22,089 nucleotides of DNA from the NCBI RefSeq assembly GCF_000211815.1, contig NZ_GL890966.1, forward strand, positions 32,169-54,257. Direction: 5' to 3'. The stretch comes from Moorena producens 3L (lineage in GTDB: Bacteria > Cyanobacteriota > Cyanobacteriia > Cyanobacteriales > Coleofasciculaceae). This document shows, one piece after another, positions 1 to 8,300 of the stretch. Position 1 is the first letter of the stretch. Every line of letters begins with the position of its first letter. The notes beneath the pieces are model-generated. The model saw only the letters and a program-made list of their open reading frames with translations, did no database searches and was not told the origin of the DNA. The translations under genes and the position numbers were made by a program.

Positions 1-395
1 GGTTGGAGGTTAGGCTGGTTGAAGGTTAGGCTGGGTTGAAGGTTGGCTGGTTGAAGATTAGCTGCTTGAAGGTTAGCTGAGTGAAATACCCAAGGATAAT
101 CGGTAATGGGTAATGGCTCACGGACCACTGACCCAAGGTTAATTGAGTCTTACTTAAATAAATTCATGACTTGGGTAAATTCATTAGCTTCGCAAAGCCA
201 AAGGAAAAACTTTGCTTTCACTTGTACTACAAAAGTAGTATAACGAGACGTTTTAATGCTGTCAAAATTAATCAAGACACCAAAGATGGATGAAGGGATA
301 GAAATCAGGCATTAAAGCCAGAAAAACAGGTACTTATCAAGTCTTATCTCTATTTATCGTTAATTTCAAAGGTAACCAGTTAACCTGTAAGCATT

Positions 396-448
396 CAGCG
401 ATCAGCGATCAGCGATCAGCGATCAGCGATCAGCGATCAGCGATCAGC
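396..448. repeat. Heptanucleotide tandem array (CAGCGAT)n
   Basis: Seven perfect copies of the 7-bp unit CAGCGAT run from 396 to 444, followed by a partial unit. Short tandemly repeated heptamers are an established feature of filamentous cyanobacterial genomes. Related 7-bp arrays occur at 1503-1527, 1654-1674 and 20785-20810. Confidence 0.95.
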
Positions 449-453
449 TAGCT

Positions 454-516
454 AACCTTGGCCAAAAGGCCACGCGTTCGCGTTCAACCTTGGCCTTTGG
501 CCACGCGTTCGCGTTC
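454..516. repeat. Two adjacent palindrome-bearing repeats
   Basis: Two near-identical units of about 31-32 bp (454-485 and 486-516) each read AACCTTGGCC, a short spacer, then GGCCACGCGTTCGCGTTC. The TTGGCC / GGCCA core is palindromic, and only the loop differs between the units. A diverged relative with CTTGGCCGTTGGCCACGC occurs near 1531-1550. Confidence 0.85.
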
Positions 517-884
517 AACCCCCTAACCTTAAACCCACTAACCTTAACCCTTCAACCAACTCCCAAAATCAACTCCCAACTATTCAACCTTCCCGTATCC
601 ATCGCTACATCATCCACCACCTGTAATTGCCATACTCCCGATGCTGGTTTATTCAAAACCGACTTCAAACCAGGAGTAGTTTCCACGGAATAGGTTTGTT
701 TTAATAGGCATCGGGGATGAATAGGGAACCTTTTAGGACTATTTTCAGTCTGAACCTTAGATCCAACAACTCTGGTACCTGCTTTACCTTTCCAAGAAGC
801 CCTTAATCGTTTGTGGTAATGGTACTATACCAATAGTTTGGATTTACTCTATTATTTTAGGTAACCAATTCCCAAAGCTATAGT

Positions 885-1496
885 ATGGTTTATTCTGGCA
901 CTCTTAATCCGGTCAGGCTCGCCTGTTTCGTTGCTCTTCCCGTGATGGCAGCTTTGGTAGTACTGCCACCAGCACAGGCGCAAGGTGCTGATATCCAAGT
1001 AGAATCAGACATCACTGACCCCAACAATACCGGGCCGTTGACTCAAGAAGACAGCCTATTGAGTATGCCGGGGGGAGAGCGGATGATGCAAGAGGCGACG
1101 AACGCTATTGATTCAGGGAACTATAGCGTAGCGGCCAAAAAACTCCAAGAGGCACGTCAGATATTCAACCAGTTGTCTAACTTTTACCAACAGCTGGCTT
1201 CCAGTTTTTCCGGCATTGACAACCGAGTCTACGAGTCTCAACGGCAAAAAGCCCTGGAAACTGCTGAAAAGCGAGATGAAGCTACCTATCGGCTAGCCCT
1301 AGTCCATCGAGCCAATGACCAGCCAGAATTAGCTGTGCCCTTGTTAATTCAAATTATTCGGTCTCAAAATCCAACCAGGGAATTGGGAAAAAAATCCTAC
1401 CAACAGCTGTTTGAGCTAGGATTCGTCGATTCTCCCTTTCCTAGAAATGGCAATAGCCAGCCCACCTCGTCCGCTGGTTCTAATAAAGGCAGTTAA
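885..1496 (+). CDS. Exported hypothetical protein, helical (TPR-like)
   Basis: This 203-residue protein has a clear N-terminal export signal: a hydrophobic stretch at about residues 11-30 followed by PPAQAQ-GAD, a likely signal peptidase I site near residue 33. The mature part is polar and helical. Residues 70-170 look like degenerate TPR or coiled helices, for example the NAIDSGNYSVAAKKLQEAR segment, ending in a serine/asparagine-rich tail. It probably acts in the periplasm or thylakoid lumen. I do not recognise a named family. It lies upstream of bolA/grx but is separated from them by a 265-nt repeat-filled gap, so co-transcription is doubtful. The ATG at 885 is chosen because it directly precedes the signal peptide; no strong ribosome binding site is visible. 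Confidence 0.75.
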   Translation: MVYSGTLNPVRLACFVALPVMAALVVLPPAQAQGADIQVESDITDPNNTGPLTQEDSLLSMPGGERMMQEATNAIDSGNYSVAAKKLQEARQIFNQLSNFYQQLASSFSGIDNRVYESQRQKALETAEKRDEATYRLALVHRANDQPELAVPLLIQIIRSQNPTRELGKKSYQQLFELGFVDSPFPRNGNSQPTSSAGSNKGS

Positions 1497-1502
1497 ATTG
1501 TA

Positions 1503-1712
1503 AGCTATCAGCTATCAGCTATCAGCCAATGGCCTTGGCCGTTGGCCACGCTACGCGAATGGCCACGCTGGGCGAACAGCTTATGGGCACGCTACTTGAG
1601 GTGCTTTTGAATAAAACAAGAGGTAAGCATTGGTTTGATCTGAGTTACGGAAAGCTGACCGCTGACCGCTGACCGCACCTTAAGTAGCGTGCGCGTAGCG
1701 CATATGCTTACG
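1503..1712. repeat. Composite repeat with interleaved inverted arms (copy 1)
   Basis: The unit contains three and a half AGCTATC heptamers (1503-1527), a GGCC palindrome, and a left arm CACGCTACTTGAGGTGC (1588-1604). GTAAGCAT follows at 1623-1630, then three GCTGACC heptamers (1654-1674), the right arm at 1675-1691 (the reverse complement of the left arm with one mismatch), and ATGCTTAC at 1704-1711 (the complement of 1623-1630). The order A-B-A'-B' recurs at 20693-20819. It fills the gap between the exported hypothetical gene and bolA. No ORF is present. Confidence 0.8.
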
Positions 1713-1762
1713 TTAAATTTTAGTGTATTTTAGAAATTCCAATAGAAACTGGAATAAAAAAA

Positions 1763-2017
1763 ATGGATCCGATTAGTACACAGCAAGTTGAAGAAAAGAT
1801 TAAAGAATCGATACCGGATGCTCAGGTAAAAGTAGAAGATTTAGGGGGTGGTAACCATCTCCAAGCCACTGTTGTCTCCTCCGAGTTTGAAGGTAAATCC
1901 TTGGTGAAACAACATCAGCTGGTTTATGGAGCCCTAAGCGAAGAGTTGGCAACGGAGGCCATTCACGCCCTAGCTCTAAAAACCTATACCCCCGAAGCTT
2001 GGGCTGGCAAGCAGTAA
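1763..2017 (+). CDS. bolA: BolA family protein
   Basis: This 84-residue protein is the usual size for a short BolA. The family pattern is visible: an N-terminal helix (residues 5-17), the DAQVKVEDLGGGNHLQATVVS strand segment, FEGKSLVKQHQLVYGAL in the helix-turn-helix-like core, and a conserved C-terminal AIHALALKTYTPEAW. BolA proteins bind CGFS monothiol glutaredoxins through a bridging [2Fe-2S] cluster and take part in iron-sulphur handling or redox regulation. The next gene, about 110 nt downstream on the same strand, is exactly such a glutaredoxin, which supports the call. The ATG at 1763 follows an A-rich stretch without a clear Shine-Dalgarno sequence, a common situation in cyanobacteria. 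Confidence 0.95.
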   Translation: MDPISTQQVEEKIKESIPDAQVKVEDLGGGNHLQATVVSSEFEGKSLVKQHQLVYGALSEELATEAIHALALKTYTPEAWAGKQ

Positions 2018-2125
2018 ACTGGCCTAAGTCATAATTGGAAGAGTCTAGGATTTCGCGCCCGCTAGACTAATATAATATCGACTATCGAAATAACTATCTA
2101 GATATCCCAGGAGTTTAAGACAACG

Positions 2126-2449
2126 ATGACACCAGAACTGAAAGAGAGAATAGAAAAATTAACACAAGAGCACAAAATTTTGGTATTCATGAAGGGCAGC
2201 AAACTAATGCCCCAGTGTGGCTTTTCTAATAACGTTGTCCAAATTCTGAATAGCCTAGGAATTAAGTACGAAACCGTAGACGTACTAGAAGATTACGAGA
2301 TTCGCCAGGGAATCAAAGAATATTCCAACTGGCCAACTATTCCTCAAGTGTACATTAAGGGAGAGTTTATCGGTGGCTCCGATGTGATGATTGAAATGTA
2401 TCAAAATGGTGAATTGCAGCAGACCGTGGAAGTCGCCCTGGCATCCTAA
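2126..2449 (+). CDS. grxD: Monothiol CGFS glutaredoxin (Grx4/GrxD type)
   Basis: This 107-residue single-domain protein carries the diagnostic active site PQCGFSNN, with the catalytic cysteine at residue 31. KGSKLMP lies just before it, the WPTIPQVYI cis-proline loop near residues 71-79, and GGSDVMIEM glutathione-binding residues near 84-92. Monothiol glutaredoxins of this class bind a glutathione-ligated [2Fe-2S] cluster and pair with BolA, which is the preceding gene. The ORF is full length and shows no damage. AGGAG at 2109-2113 is a plausible ribosome binding site, 12 nt before the ATG. A strong hairpin terminator follows at 2491-2530. Confidence 0.96.
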   Translation: MTPELKERIEKLTQEHKILVFMKGSKLMPQCGFSNNVVQILNSLGIKYETVDVLEDYEIRQGIKEYSNWPTIPQVYIKGEFIGGSDVMIEMYQNGELQQTVEVALAS

Positions 2450-2490
2450 TCCTTGACAGCAGCAAAGTATTGACAGAACTGAAGAACCGC

Positions 2491-2530
2491 AAAAAGCGAT
2501 CGGATTAGGAAATGCGATCGCTTTTTTTTA
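2491..2530 (+). terminator. Rho-independent terminator, possibly bidirectional
   Basis: AAAAAGCGATCG (2491-2502) and CGATCGCTTTTT (2515-2526) form a perfect 12-bp stem with a 12-nt loop, followed by a run of T on the plus strand. The A-tract on the 5' side means it can also stop minus-strand transcripts arriving from the nuclease fragment ending at 2569. The right arm contains a HIP1 octamer. Confidence 0.85.
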
Positions 2531-2568
2531 GGACTTAAATACTGAAACGAAAAATCAAGATTTCAGCC

Positions 2569-2853
2569 CTAAGGCTGCTGATCCAACCAAACCGCTAAAT
2601 CCGTTGCTGTCTCAAAATCCAACAAGGCTTCACTCAATTCCTCCAATCGAGTAATGGATAATCCCTCAATCCGCTGTTGGAGCCCAGGGTCAATTAAACC
2701 TAACCTCAGGGTTAGCTGACGCATCACAATTAATACCGCTTCCTGCTGCTTTCCTCGCTGGAGTCCCTGCTGGAGTCCCTTTTGGACTCCTTTTTGGATA
2801 ATATCTTGATAGGTGACTGATTCTTCCATAACTTCCTCTGACAAGGTGAACAC
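2569..2853 (-). pseudogene. Duplicated C-terminal fragment of the Rpn-like nuclease
   Basis: This fragment encodes only the C-terminal part (about 90 residues) of the neighbouring nuclease. From EEVMEESVTYQDIIQKG to the end it matches residues 195-295 of the gene at 2867-3754, including the QQGL-type repeat linker and the DUF4351-like tail ITRLEELSEALLDFETATDL. The homologous DNA runs from about 2580 to 2838 and from 2877 to 3166, so it arose by partial tandem duplication. The catalytic N-terminal domain is absent. A short frame beginning MFTLS can be read, but it has no support as a functional start. It is best regarded as a remnant. Confidence 0.8.
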
Positions 2854-2866
2854 TAACAGTTCAATC

Positions 2867-3754
2867 TCAGCCGTGATCCAACCAAACCGCTAAATCGGTT
2901 GCTGTCTCAAAATCCAACAAGGCTTCACTCAATTCCTCCAATCGAGTAATGGATAATTCCTCAATCTTCTTTTGGAGCCCAGGCTCAAGTAAACCTAACC
3001 TCAGGGTTAGCTGACGCATCACAATTAATACCGCTTCCTGCTGCTTTCCTCGGTCGAGTCCCTGCTGGAGTCCCTGCTGGAGTCCCTGCTGGAGTCCCTG
3101 CTGGATTCCCTTCTGGACTCCCTTTTGGATAATATCTTGATAGGTGACTGATTCTTCCATAACTTCCTCCCTCAACAATCGACGCACTAAATTTTTGTCA
3201 AACCGTAAACCAGCCAGCACATCCACACAGGCTGCTAAGTTTCCTCGTAATGGTTTTTCTTCAATTTTATCCACTTCAGCAACCACTTGCTCCAACAATA
3301 GATTAGGCCGATTACTCCTAGCTAGAGTTGCCAAGGGTAACAAAGCCCGATTGGCTAACAGTGGTAATGGGTCTTGCTCCCACAAGCGAATTACTCGATA
3401 ACGATGCCAGGTATTAGTATCCCTAAACTCGTTATTGAATACCATCTGTGAGGTCGTAGACTTTAGAAAAATCACCACCTGTTCAATCGGACATCGGTAT
3501 TTGCGCTGTAGCCTGACCCAATAGTCCAACATCCGAAATGGTAATGGTGGCTCAGATTGAGGTAAGGTTTGAAATTCTAGGTGCAGAATTTGGTTTGTAC
3601 TTTGGAGTAAAGTCAGAGCATCAGCTTGAATGGGTTCAGCACTTAATTCGGTTTTAAGTACCTGAATATCATCAGGTTCCTCACCCAATAGCCACTGAAA
3701 AAACTCTGATGGATATTCTTCTGCTAGGTATTTGCAGATATTATCGTAGGCCAA
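2867..3754 (-). CDS. Rpn-type recombination-promoting nuclease / PD-(D/E)XK transposase-like protein with DUF4351-like tail
   Basis: This 295-residue protein belongs to the cyanobacterial PD-(D/E)XK group usually labelled Rpn family or putative transposase. The predicted nuclease core lies in residues 1-190. D45 (QADAL) and E60-F-Q62 (HLEFQT) form the conserved D...ExQ motif. A variable linker at about residues 210-240 contains repeated QQGL units encoded by a 12-bp tandem repeat (3055-3110). The C-terminus is the DUF4351-like helical region. Rpn proteins are DNA endonucleases that stimulate RecA-independent recombination (family knowledge). A C-terminal fragment lies immediately downstream, and a close full-length paralogue is at 13447-14283 with shared upstream DNA. 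Confidence 0.85.
   Translation of the reverse strand: MAYDNICKYLAEEYPSEFFQWLLGEEPDDIQVLKTELSAEPIQADALTLLQSTNQILHLEFQTLPQSEPPLPFRMLDYWVRLQRKYRCPIEQVVIFLKSTTSQMVFNNEFRDTNTWHRYRVIRLWEQDPLPLLANRALLPLATLARSNRPNLLLEQVVAEVDKIEEKPLRGNLAACVDVLAGLRFDKNLVRRLLREEVMEESVTYQDIIQKGVQKGIQQGLQQGLQQGLQQGLDRGKQQEAVLIVMRQLTLRLGLLEPGLQKKIEELSITRLEELSEALLDFETATDLAVWLDHG
3055..3110. repeat. 12-bp coding tandem repeat (QQGL units)
   Basis: The 12-bp unit TGGAGTCCCTGC is repeated about four times and encodes successive GLQQ residues on the minus strand. The downstream fragment has about one or two units and the paralogue at 13447 has essentially none, so the unit number varies between copies. Confidence 0.9.
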
Positions 3755-3789
3755 GGCAAATTGTTCAAAGTTAACACTATCTCAGACAG

Positions 3790-3841
3790 CGATGCAGCGC
3801 GGTCTTGGGGGTTTCCCCCATGAGCGACTGCATCAAGACAG
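3790..3841. mobile_element. 46-bp palindromic insertion with 6-bp target duplication
   Basis: The upstream region of this nuclease gene aligns with that of its paralogue (14281-14392), except for an extra 52 bp here. The 46-bp core (3790-3835) has ends GATGCAG and CTGCATC and a central GGGGG-TTT-CCCCC hairpin. It is flanked by AGACAG at 3784-3789 and 3836-3841, which occurs once at the empty site in the paralogue. The element is non-coding and too small to be autonomous. Confidence 0.85.
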
Positions 3842-4135
3842 TGTAGTGAATCTGAGCTAAAAAATTGATCGCACCTGGATCTTGTTTATTTATTCAAGTT
3901 ATGATACCGGAGTATTTCTGATTGACAGAATACCTTTAGATAAGATCTAAATCAGAAGGGTGCATCTCATTAAAGGTGTTTGACCTGGTGCCTGGAACAG
4001 GCATCTTGGTGGAACAGGCATCTTGCCTGTTTCCAGATCCACTGCTCCCTGTTCCCAGATCCGCTGTTCCCTACTCCCTATTCCCTACTCCCTACTCCCT
4101 ACTCCCTACTCCCTATTCCCTTTGCTATTAGCTGA
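3842..4135. other. Intergenic region with low-complexity repeats
   Basis: This gap follows the divergently read nuclease gene. Its first part (to about 3905) is homologous to 14310-14392 upstream of the paralogue. It then holds two GGAACAGGCATCTTG units near 3994-4033 and a (CTACTCC/CTATTCC) tandem tract at about 4065-4120, ending 15 nt before the next start codon. I see no gene. Confidence 0.75.
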
Positions 4136-5395
4136 ATGAGCATCCTAGAGTTAGAGTCTACTCTCAATCGTTATGAAGCTGCCCTGACCGCCCTTGAAAA
4201 AACTGACAATAATCCATCTCCTGAAGCCATTCTTCGTGTCCTGATTGCTCGCAATATTGTTCAGGAAAAATTTGCTGATATTGCCCACATTTCTAAAGAT
4301 AAACTGATTAAACTGATTGAGTTAGATAGCAGATTGAAAAAGCAGGCTGGTTTGATTACTCAGACTGTGCAATTAACTAATTGGCGGACTAGCTTTCATC
4401 CCCCACAAGACTACTGGTGGTGGTTTCTACAAGCACCTACTCATCGCTTAGACCGTTTCGACTGGCTGTGGAATGCACTGACAGTTACTTCTTTAACGGC
4501 ATCGGTGAGTCTAGTGGTAGATATTTCCTCCCGTTTTTTAAGTACTAGTCCGGGTTTTATAGGTTCTTTTGCGGTGATTTCCCAGAGTGCATTGACCTTG
4601 TTGACAGCTGGGGGGGTTTTAACCAAAGCTGGTCGTACAGGTGTTGAAGAAATTCTATCGGGATTAGGGATTAAAAAATATCTTTGGCAAGAAGTAAAAT
4701 TGGGACTATCGGTGGTACTTTTAGTTTCGTTAATTGGCTTTCGAGGATCTTTGCCCTTGATTTCGGACTGCTTTAATAAATGGGGTTTCGACAAATATGA
4801 TAATAAAGGAGACTGGTCAAGTGCTCAGTCTAATTATGAACGAGCATTGAGTCTCAATCCAGATAATGCCGAAGCGCACTACAATTTGGGTCGTCTTTAT
4901 GAAGATTTACAGGAGTTGGATAAGGCGCGAACTCAGTATAGGTTAGCGGTAGAGGGGGGTTTAGATGCTGCTTATAATGAATTGGTGCGGTTGTATATTC
5001 AAGATAAAAACTATTCCCAAGCGGTATCTTTACTTTTGAAGGGGTTAGATACTGTGCCAGAAGCAGAAACGGGAACTCAATATGCATTATTGAAAAACTT
5101 AGGCTGGGCTAGGTTGAAGCAAGAACGCTATGCCGAAGCCGAAACCTACCTCAGAGATGCTATTGAACTAGACAAAACCTTTACGCGAACTCCGGCAGCG
5201 GCTCACTGTTTATTAGCGCAAGTCATTGAAAACAAACCAGAAAAAGATCCAGACAATGCCTTGGCAGAATGGAAAATTTGTTTACGCTATACTGATATCC
5301 GTAACCCTGATGAAGATATCTGGGTTGGGATGGCTCGTGAACGTATAGATGCTCAAGTAGGTGTTAAAGATAAGACTAGTGAATCGACTAAGTAA
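4136..5395 (+). CDS. Membrane-anchored TPR protein
   Basis: This 419-residue protein has three parts. Residues 1-110 are soluble and helical, ending in an aromatic HPPQDYWWWFLQ segment. Residues 112-208 contain about three hydrophobic segments (near 113-135, 142-162 and 188-206) that should anchor it in the membrane. Residues 225-400 hold tetratricopeptide repeats, for example GDWSSAQSNYERALSLNPDN and AEAHYNLGRLYEDLQELDKA. TPRs mediate protein-protein contacts, so this is probably a scaffold with a soluble TPR domain. It overlaps the next gene by about 35 nt if that gene starts at 5361, suggesting translational coupling and a shared role. No enzymatic motif is seen. The start lies just after a CTACTCC repeat tract. 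Confidence 0.85.
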   Translation: MSILELESTLNRYEAALTALEKTDNNPSPEAILRVLIARNIVQEKFADIAHISKDKLIKLIELDSRLKKQAGLITQTVQLTNWRTSFHPPQDYWWWFLQAPTHRLDRFDWLWNALTVTSLTASVSLVVDISSRFLSTSPGFIGSFAVISQSALTLLTAGGVLTKAGRTGVEEILSGLGIKKYLWQEVKLGLSVVLLVSLIGFRGSLPLISDCFNKWGFDKYDNKGDWSSAQSNYERALSLNPDNAEAHYNLGRLYEDLQELDKARTQYRLAVEGGLDAAYNELVRLYIQDKNYSQAVSLLLKGLDTVPEAETGTQYALLKNLGWARLKQERYAEAETYLRDAIELDKTFTRTPAAAHCLLAQVIENKPEKDPDNALAEWKICLRYTDIRNPDEDIWVGMARERIDAQVGVKDKTSESTK

Positions 5396-8300
5396 GCTGA
5401 TTTGCTCTGCCCCGATCTTGACCATAGTTATGATTATGTTGGGAAGCCTGGTGAGTAAGCCAGTACTGGCAGGGCATTGGATTTTTAAAACCACGGGTAG
5501 AGTTGAGCTAGAACGGGAGGGATGGTCACGTTTCCATCCAGTGCCTAACTATACCACGATAAATCCAGGGGATCTGCTGAGACCACCATCGGGGGTTAGG
5601 GTTAAACTATTTTGTGATCATGGTAAAACTCACTCTGTACCTGCTGGGGTAACAACAGGCATTAATGGCATATGTCCACCACCGCGAATTAAAAGCTCCA
5701 GGAGAATTGTCAGAGCACGTCCGGTAAGCTCCTCTATTCCCTACATTATCAGCCCACGGGCAACTCGTTTACTGACTGACAAGCCCACTCTAAGCTGGCA
5801 TGATGCCACCGATGCTAGCAGTTTCATGGTAACAGTGAGAGGGCGAGGCTTGAATTGGACTGAGGAATTTAGTCGAGAGCAGGTTTGTCAACAGGGTATT
5901 TGTCAGGTTGTTTATCCAGGTGCGACTCGTTAGCTATAAACCTTACCCTATAAGGGTTTGGAGGATTAGCTGCTTGGTTCAACAAACCATGACAACTTGA
6001 TAATCATGATGGTGAAAAACCATCCCGGAGACAAAACCTTAGAATAGTGCAGCCTTAGTACAAAACCTTACTCCTATGATGCCTAACCTGCTGACCATAA
6101 AGGCTGCACTATTGTTTCGGTAACTTCTGACCCTCGCGAAATCCGAGTGACAGCCCTACCCTGATTTATAGAAATAGCAAACCTATAAATTGATGCAAGG
6201 GTCGAACGAGCGAAACATCCTTTAACCTGATCGATGTCAACTTAGGCAACGAACTCATGGGTACGCACAGGAAAGTACATCCGAATCATCGTCAGCAACA
6301 CGTAGCGAAAATAAGGTTGACACGCTACAGACAAATAGTCAATGGAGTAAGGACTATAAGATTCTGGGTTCTTATAAGATTTCCCACAACTCCCGGTGAA
6401 CAGTACTGCCCTAAAAGTTCAAAATATGATTATCAGGAACGAGGTAATTCTCACATGTACTCTCGAAAAGGTCGAACATTTCGAGTAGGTAGCTAGCCGC
6501 AAGTCATGTGAGGACAAGATTGAGTCAGAAGCAAATGCCTAGGGTAATACCTAGGATACGCAGACAGACTCACGTTATAGGAAAAGATATGGTCGTAAGT
6601 AGTAATGAATAAGTCTAAAACTCGGGGGTTCGCTCCACAGTCAGAATGGAACAAAGTTAACTGGCAAAAGCTAGAAAAGACTTTGTGGAAGTTACAAAAA
6701 CGAATATATCAAGCCTCTCAACGTGGAGACGTCCGCGTGGTACGAAAACTACAAAAAATCCTGATGAAGTCCTGGACAGCCAAAATGATTGCGGTCCGAA
6801 GGGTTACCCAAGAGAACAAAGGCAAAAAGACTGCTGGAATAGACGGGAAGAAAGCTCTAACAAGTAAGCAACGACTCGCCTTAGTAGACAGCCTAATAAT
6901 CTCAAAAAGGGCACAACCAACCAGAAGGGTATGGATACCCAAACCTGGACGGAAGGAAAAACGCCCATTAGGAATACCGACCATATACGACCGCGCATTA
7001 CAGGCAGCGGCCATTCAGGCTCTTGAACCTGAATGGGAAGCCAAATTTGAACCTAACTCATATGGATTCAGACCAGGACGCTCATGTCATGATGCCATCG
7101 GAGCAATATATGTAAGCATTAACAAAAAACCTAAATGGGTATTAGATGCTGACATTGCCAAATGCTTCGACAAAATTAACCACGAAGCACTTCTAACTAA
7201 ATTAAATACTTATCCATCCATGAGACGTCTAATAAAGTCCTGGTTAAAAGCCGGTGTGATGGATAACGGGATATTCTCACCTACAAATGAGGGTACTCCT
7301 CAAGGTGGAGTCATCTCTCCACTAAAGCGCGAACATAGCCCTCCACGGAATGGAAAAAGCCATATGGGATTACGCCAACTCTGTAAAAGGTAAAAAAACC
7401 CACTACAAAAAGGGATTAGCCTTAATCAGATATGCTGACGATTTCGTCATCCTACATAAAGACCAGAAAGTGGTAGAAGAATGTCAGGAAGTGATTAACA
7501 ACTGGCTACATAACATGGGTTTGGAATTAAAGCCTAGTAAAACTCAAATGACCCATACCCTTGACGGATTCAACTTCCTCGGATCTAACATACGTCAATA
7601 CAAAGCAGGTAAAAACCACTCAAAACAAGGCTTTAAAACCATCATCAAACCATCTAAGGAAAAAGTCCAAGAGCATTACGGGCAGCTCTCAAATGCCATT
7701 AGGAAACATAGAGCTGCCCCTCAGGAAGCATTAATACGCCACCTTAAACCTATTATACGTGGATGGTGTAACTACTACAGAGGGGTCTGTAGTAAAGAAA
7801 CCTTCAACGACTTAGGGAACATGCTATGGAATAAACTCCAAAGATGGGGATACAGGAGACATCCAAAGAAATCGAAATCCTGGGTAAACAAGAAATATTG
7901 GGGAACCATCGGAGATGATAACTGGGTGTTCATGACTAAAGAGGGTATTAGCCTCCCAAAACATGCTAAAACAGAAATTGTCAGGCATAAAAAAGTCCAG
8001 GACACCAGAAGCCCTTACGATGGAGACCTAATCTATTGGAGCACCAGAATGAGAGAACATCCTGAGATGACCACTCAGAAGGGAAAGCTTTTAGAACGGC
8101 AAGAAGGGAAATGTACTCATTGTGGACTTACCTTTAAAGATGGAGATTTGTTGGAAAAACATCACATAATACCACGTGCCTTAGGTGGAAGTAATCTAAA
8201 CAAAAATTTAGAATTATTACACCTCCACTGTCACGATGCCAAACACGGAAACAAAATCAACTCACATGAGATAGATGAAAATCCGTTTTAGAGGTACCAA

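Larger units (their letters stand above)
1..884. other. Repeat-rich intergenic region, no credible gene
   Basis: I see no convincing coding region here. Positions 1-80 hold a degenerate direct repeat built on GGTTGAAGGTTAGGCTG, the same motif that later invades thiL. A heptamer tandem array lies at 396-448, and two adjacent palindrome-bearing repeats lie at 454-516. The open frame at 490-693 starts inside these repeats and has a repeat-derived composition, so I do not call it. The stretch 694-884 is unique sequence upstream of the exported hypothetical gene and presumably contains its promoter, but I cannot place boxes with confidence. Confidence 0.7.

Noticed and set aside
396..448. Tandem heptamers considered as a CRISPR-like array
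   Set aside because: The units are contiguous with no spacers and are only 7 bp long; they fit cyanobacterial short tandem repeats.
490..693. 67-codon open frame on the plus strand
   Set aside because: It begins inside palindromic repeats, its product reflects AACCTTAACCC-type repeats, and it shows no family pattern or ribosome binding site.
3144..3401. Plus-strand frame opposite the Rpn-like nuclease
   Set aside because: It is a shadow of the minus-strand gene, whose protein sequence is conserved with the paralogue at 13447.
7320..7395. Programmed ribosomal frameshift in the intron maturase
   Set aside because: There is no slippery heptamer or obvious stimulatory structure, and the local sequence looks like a base-level alteration of a normal RT5 region. 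A lesion or error is simpler.
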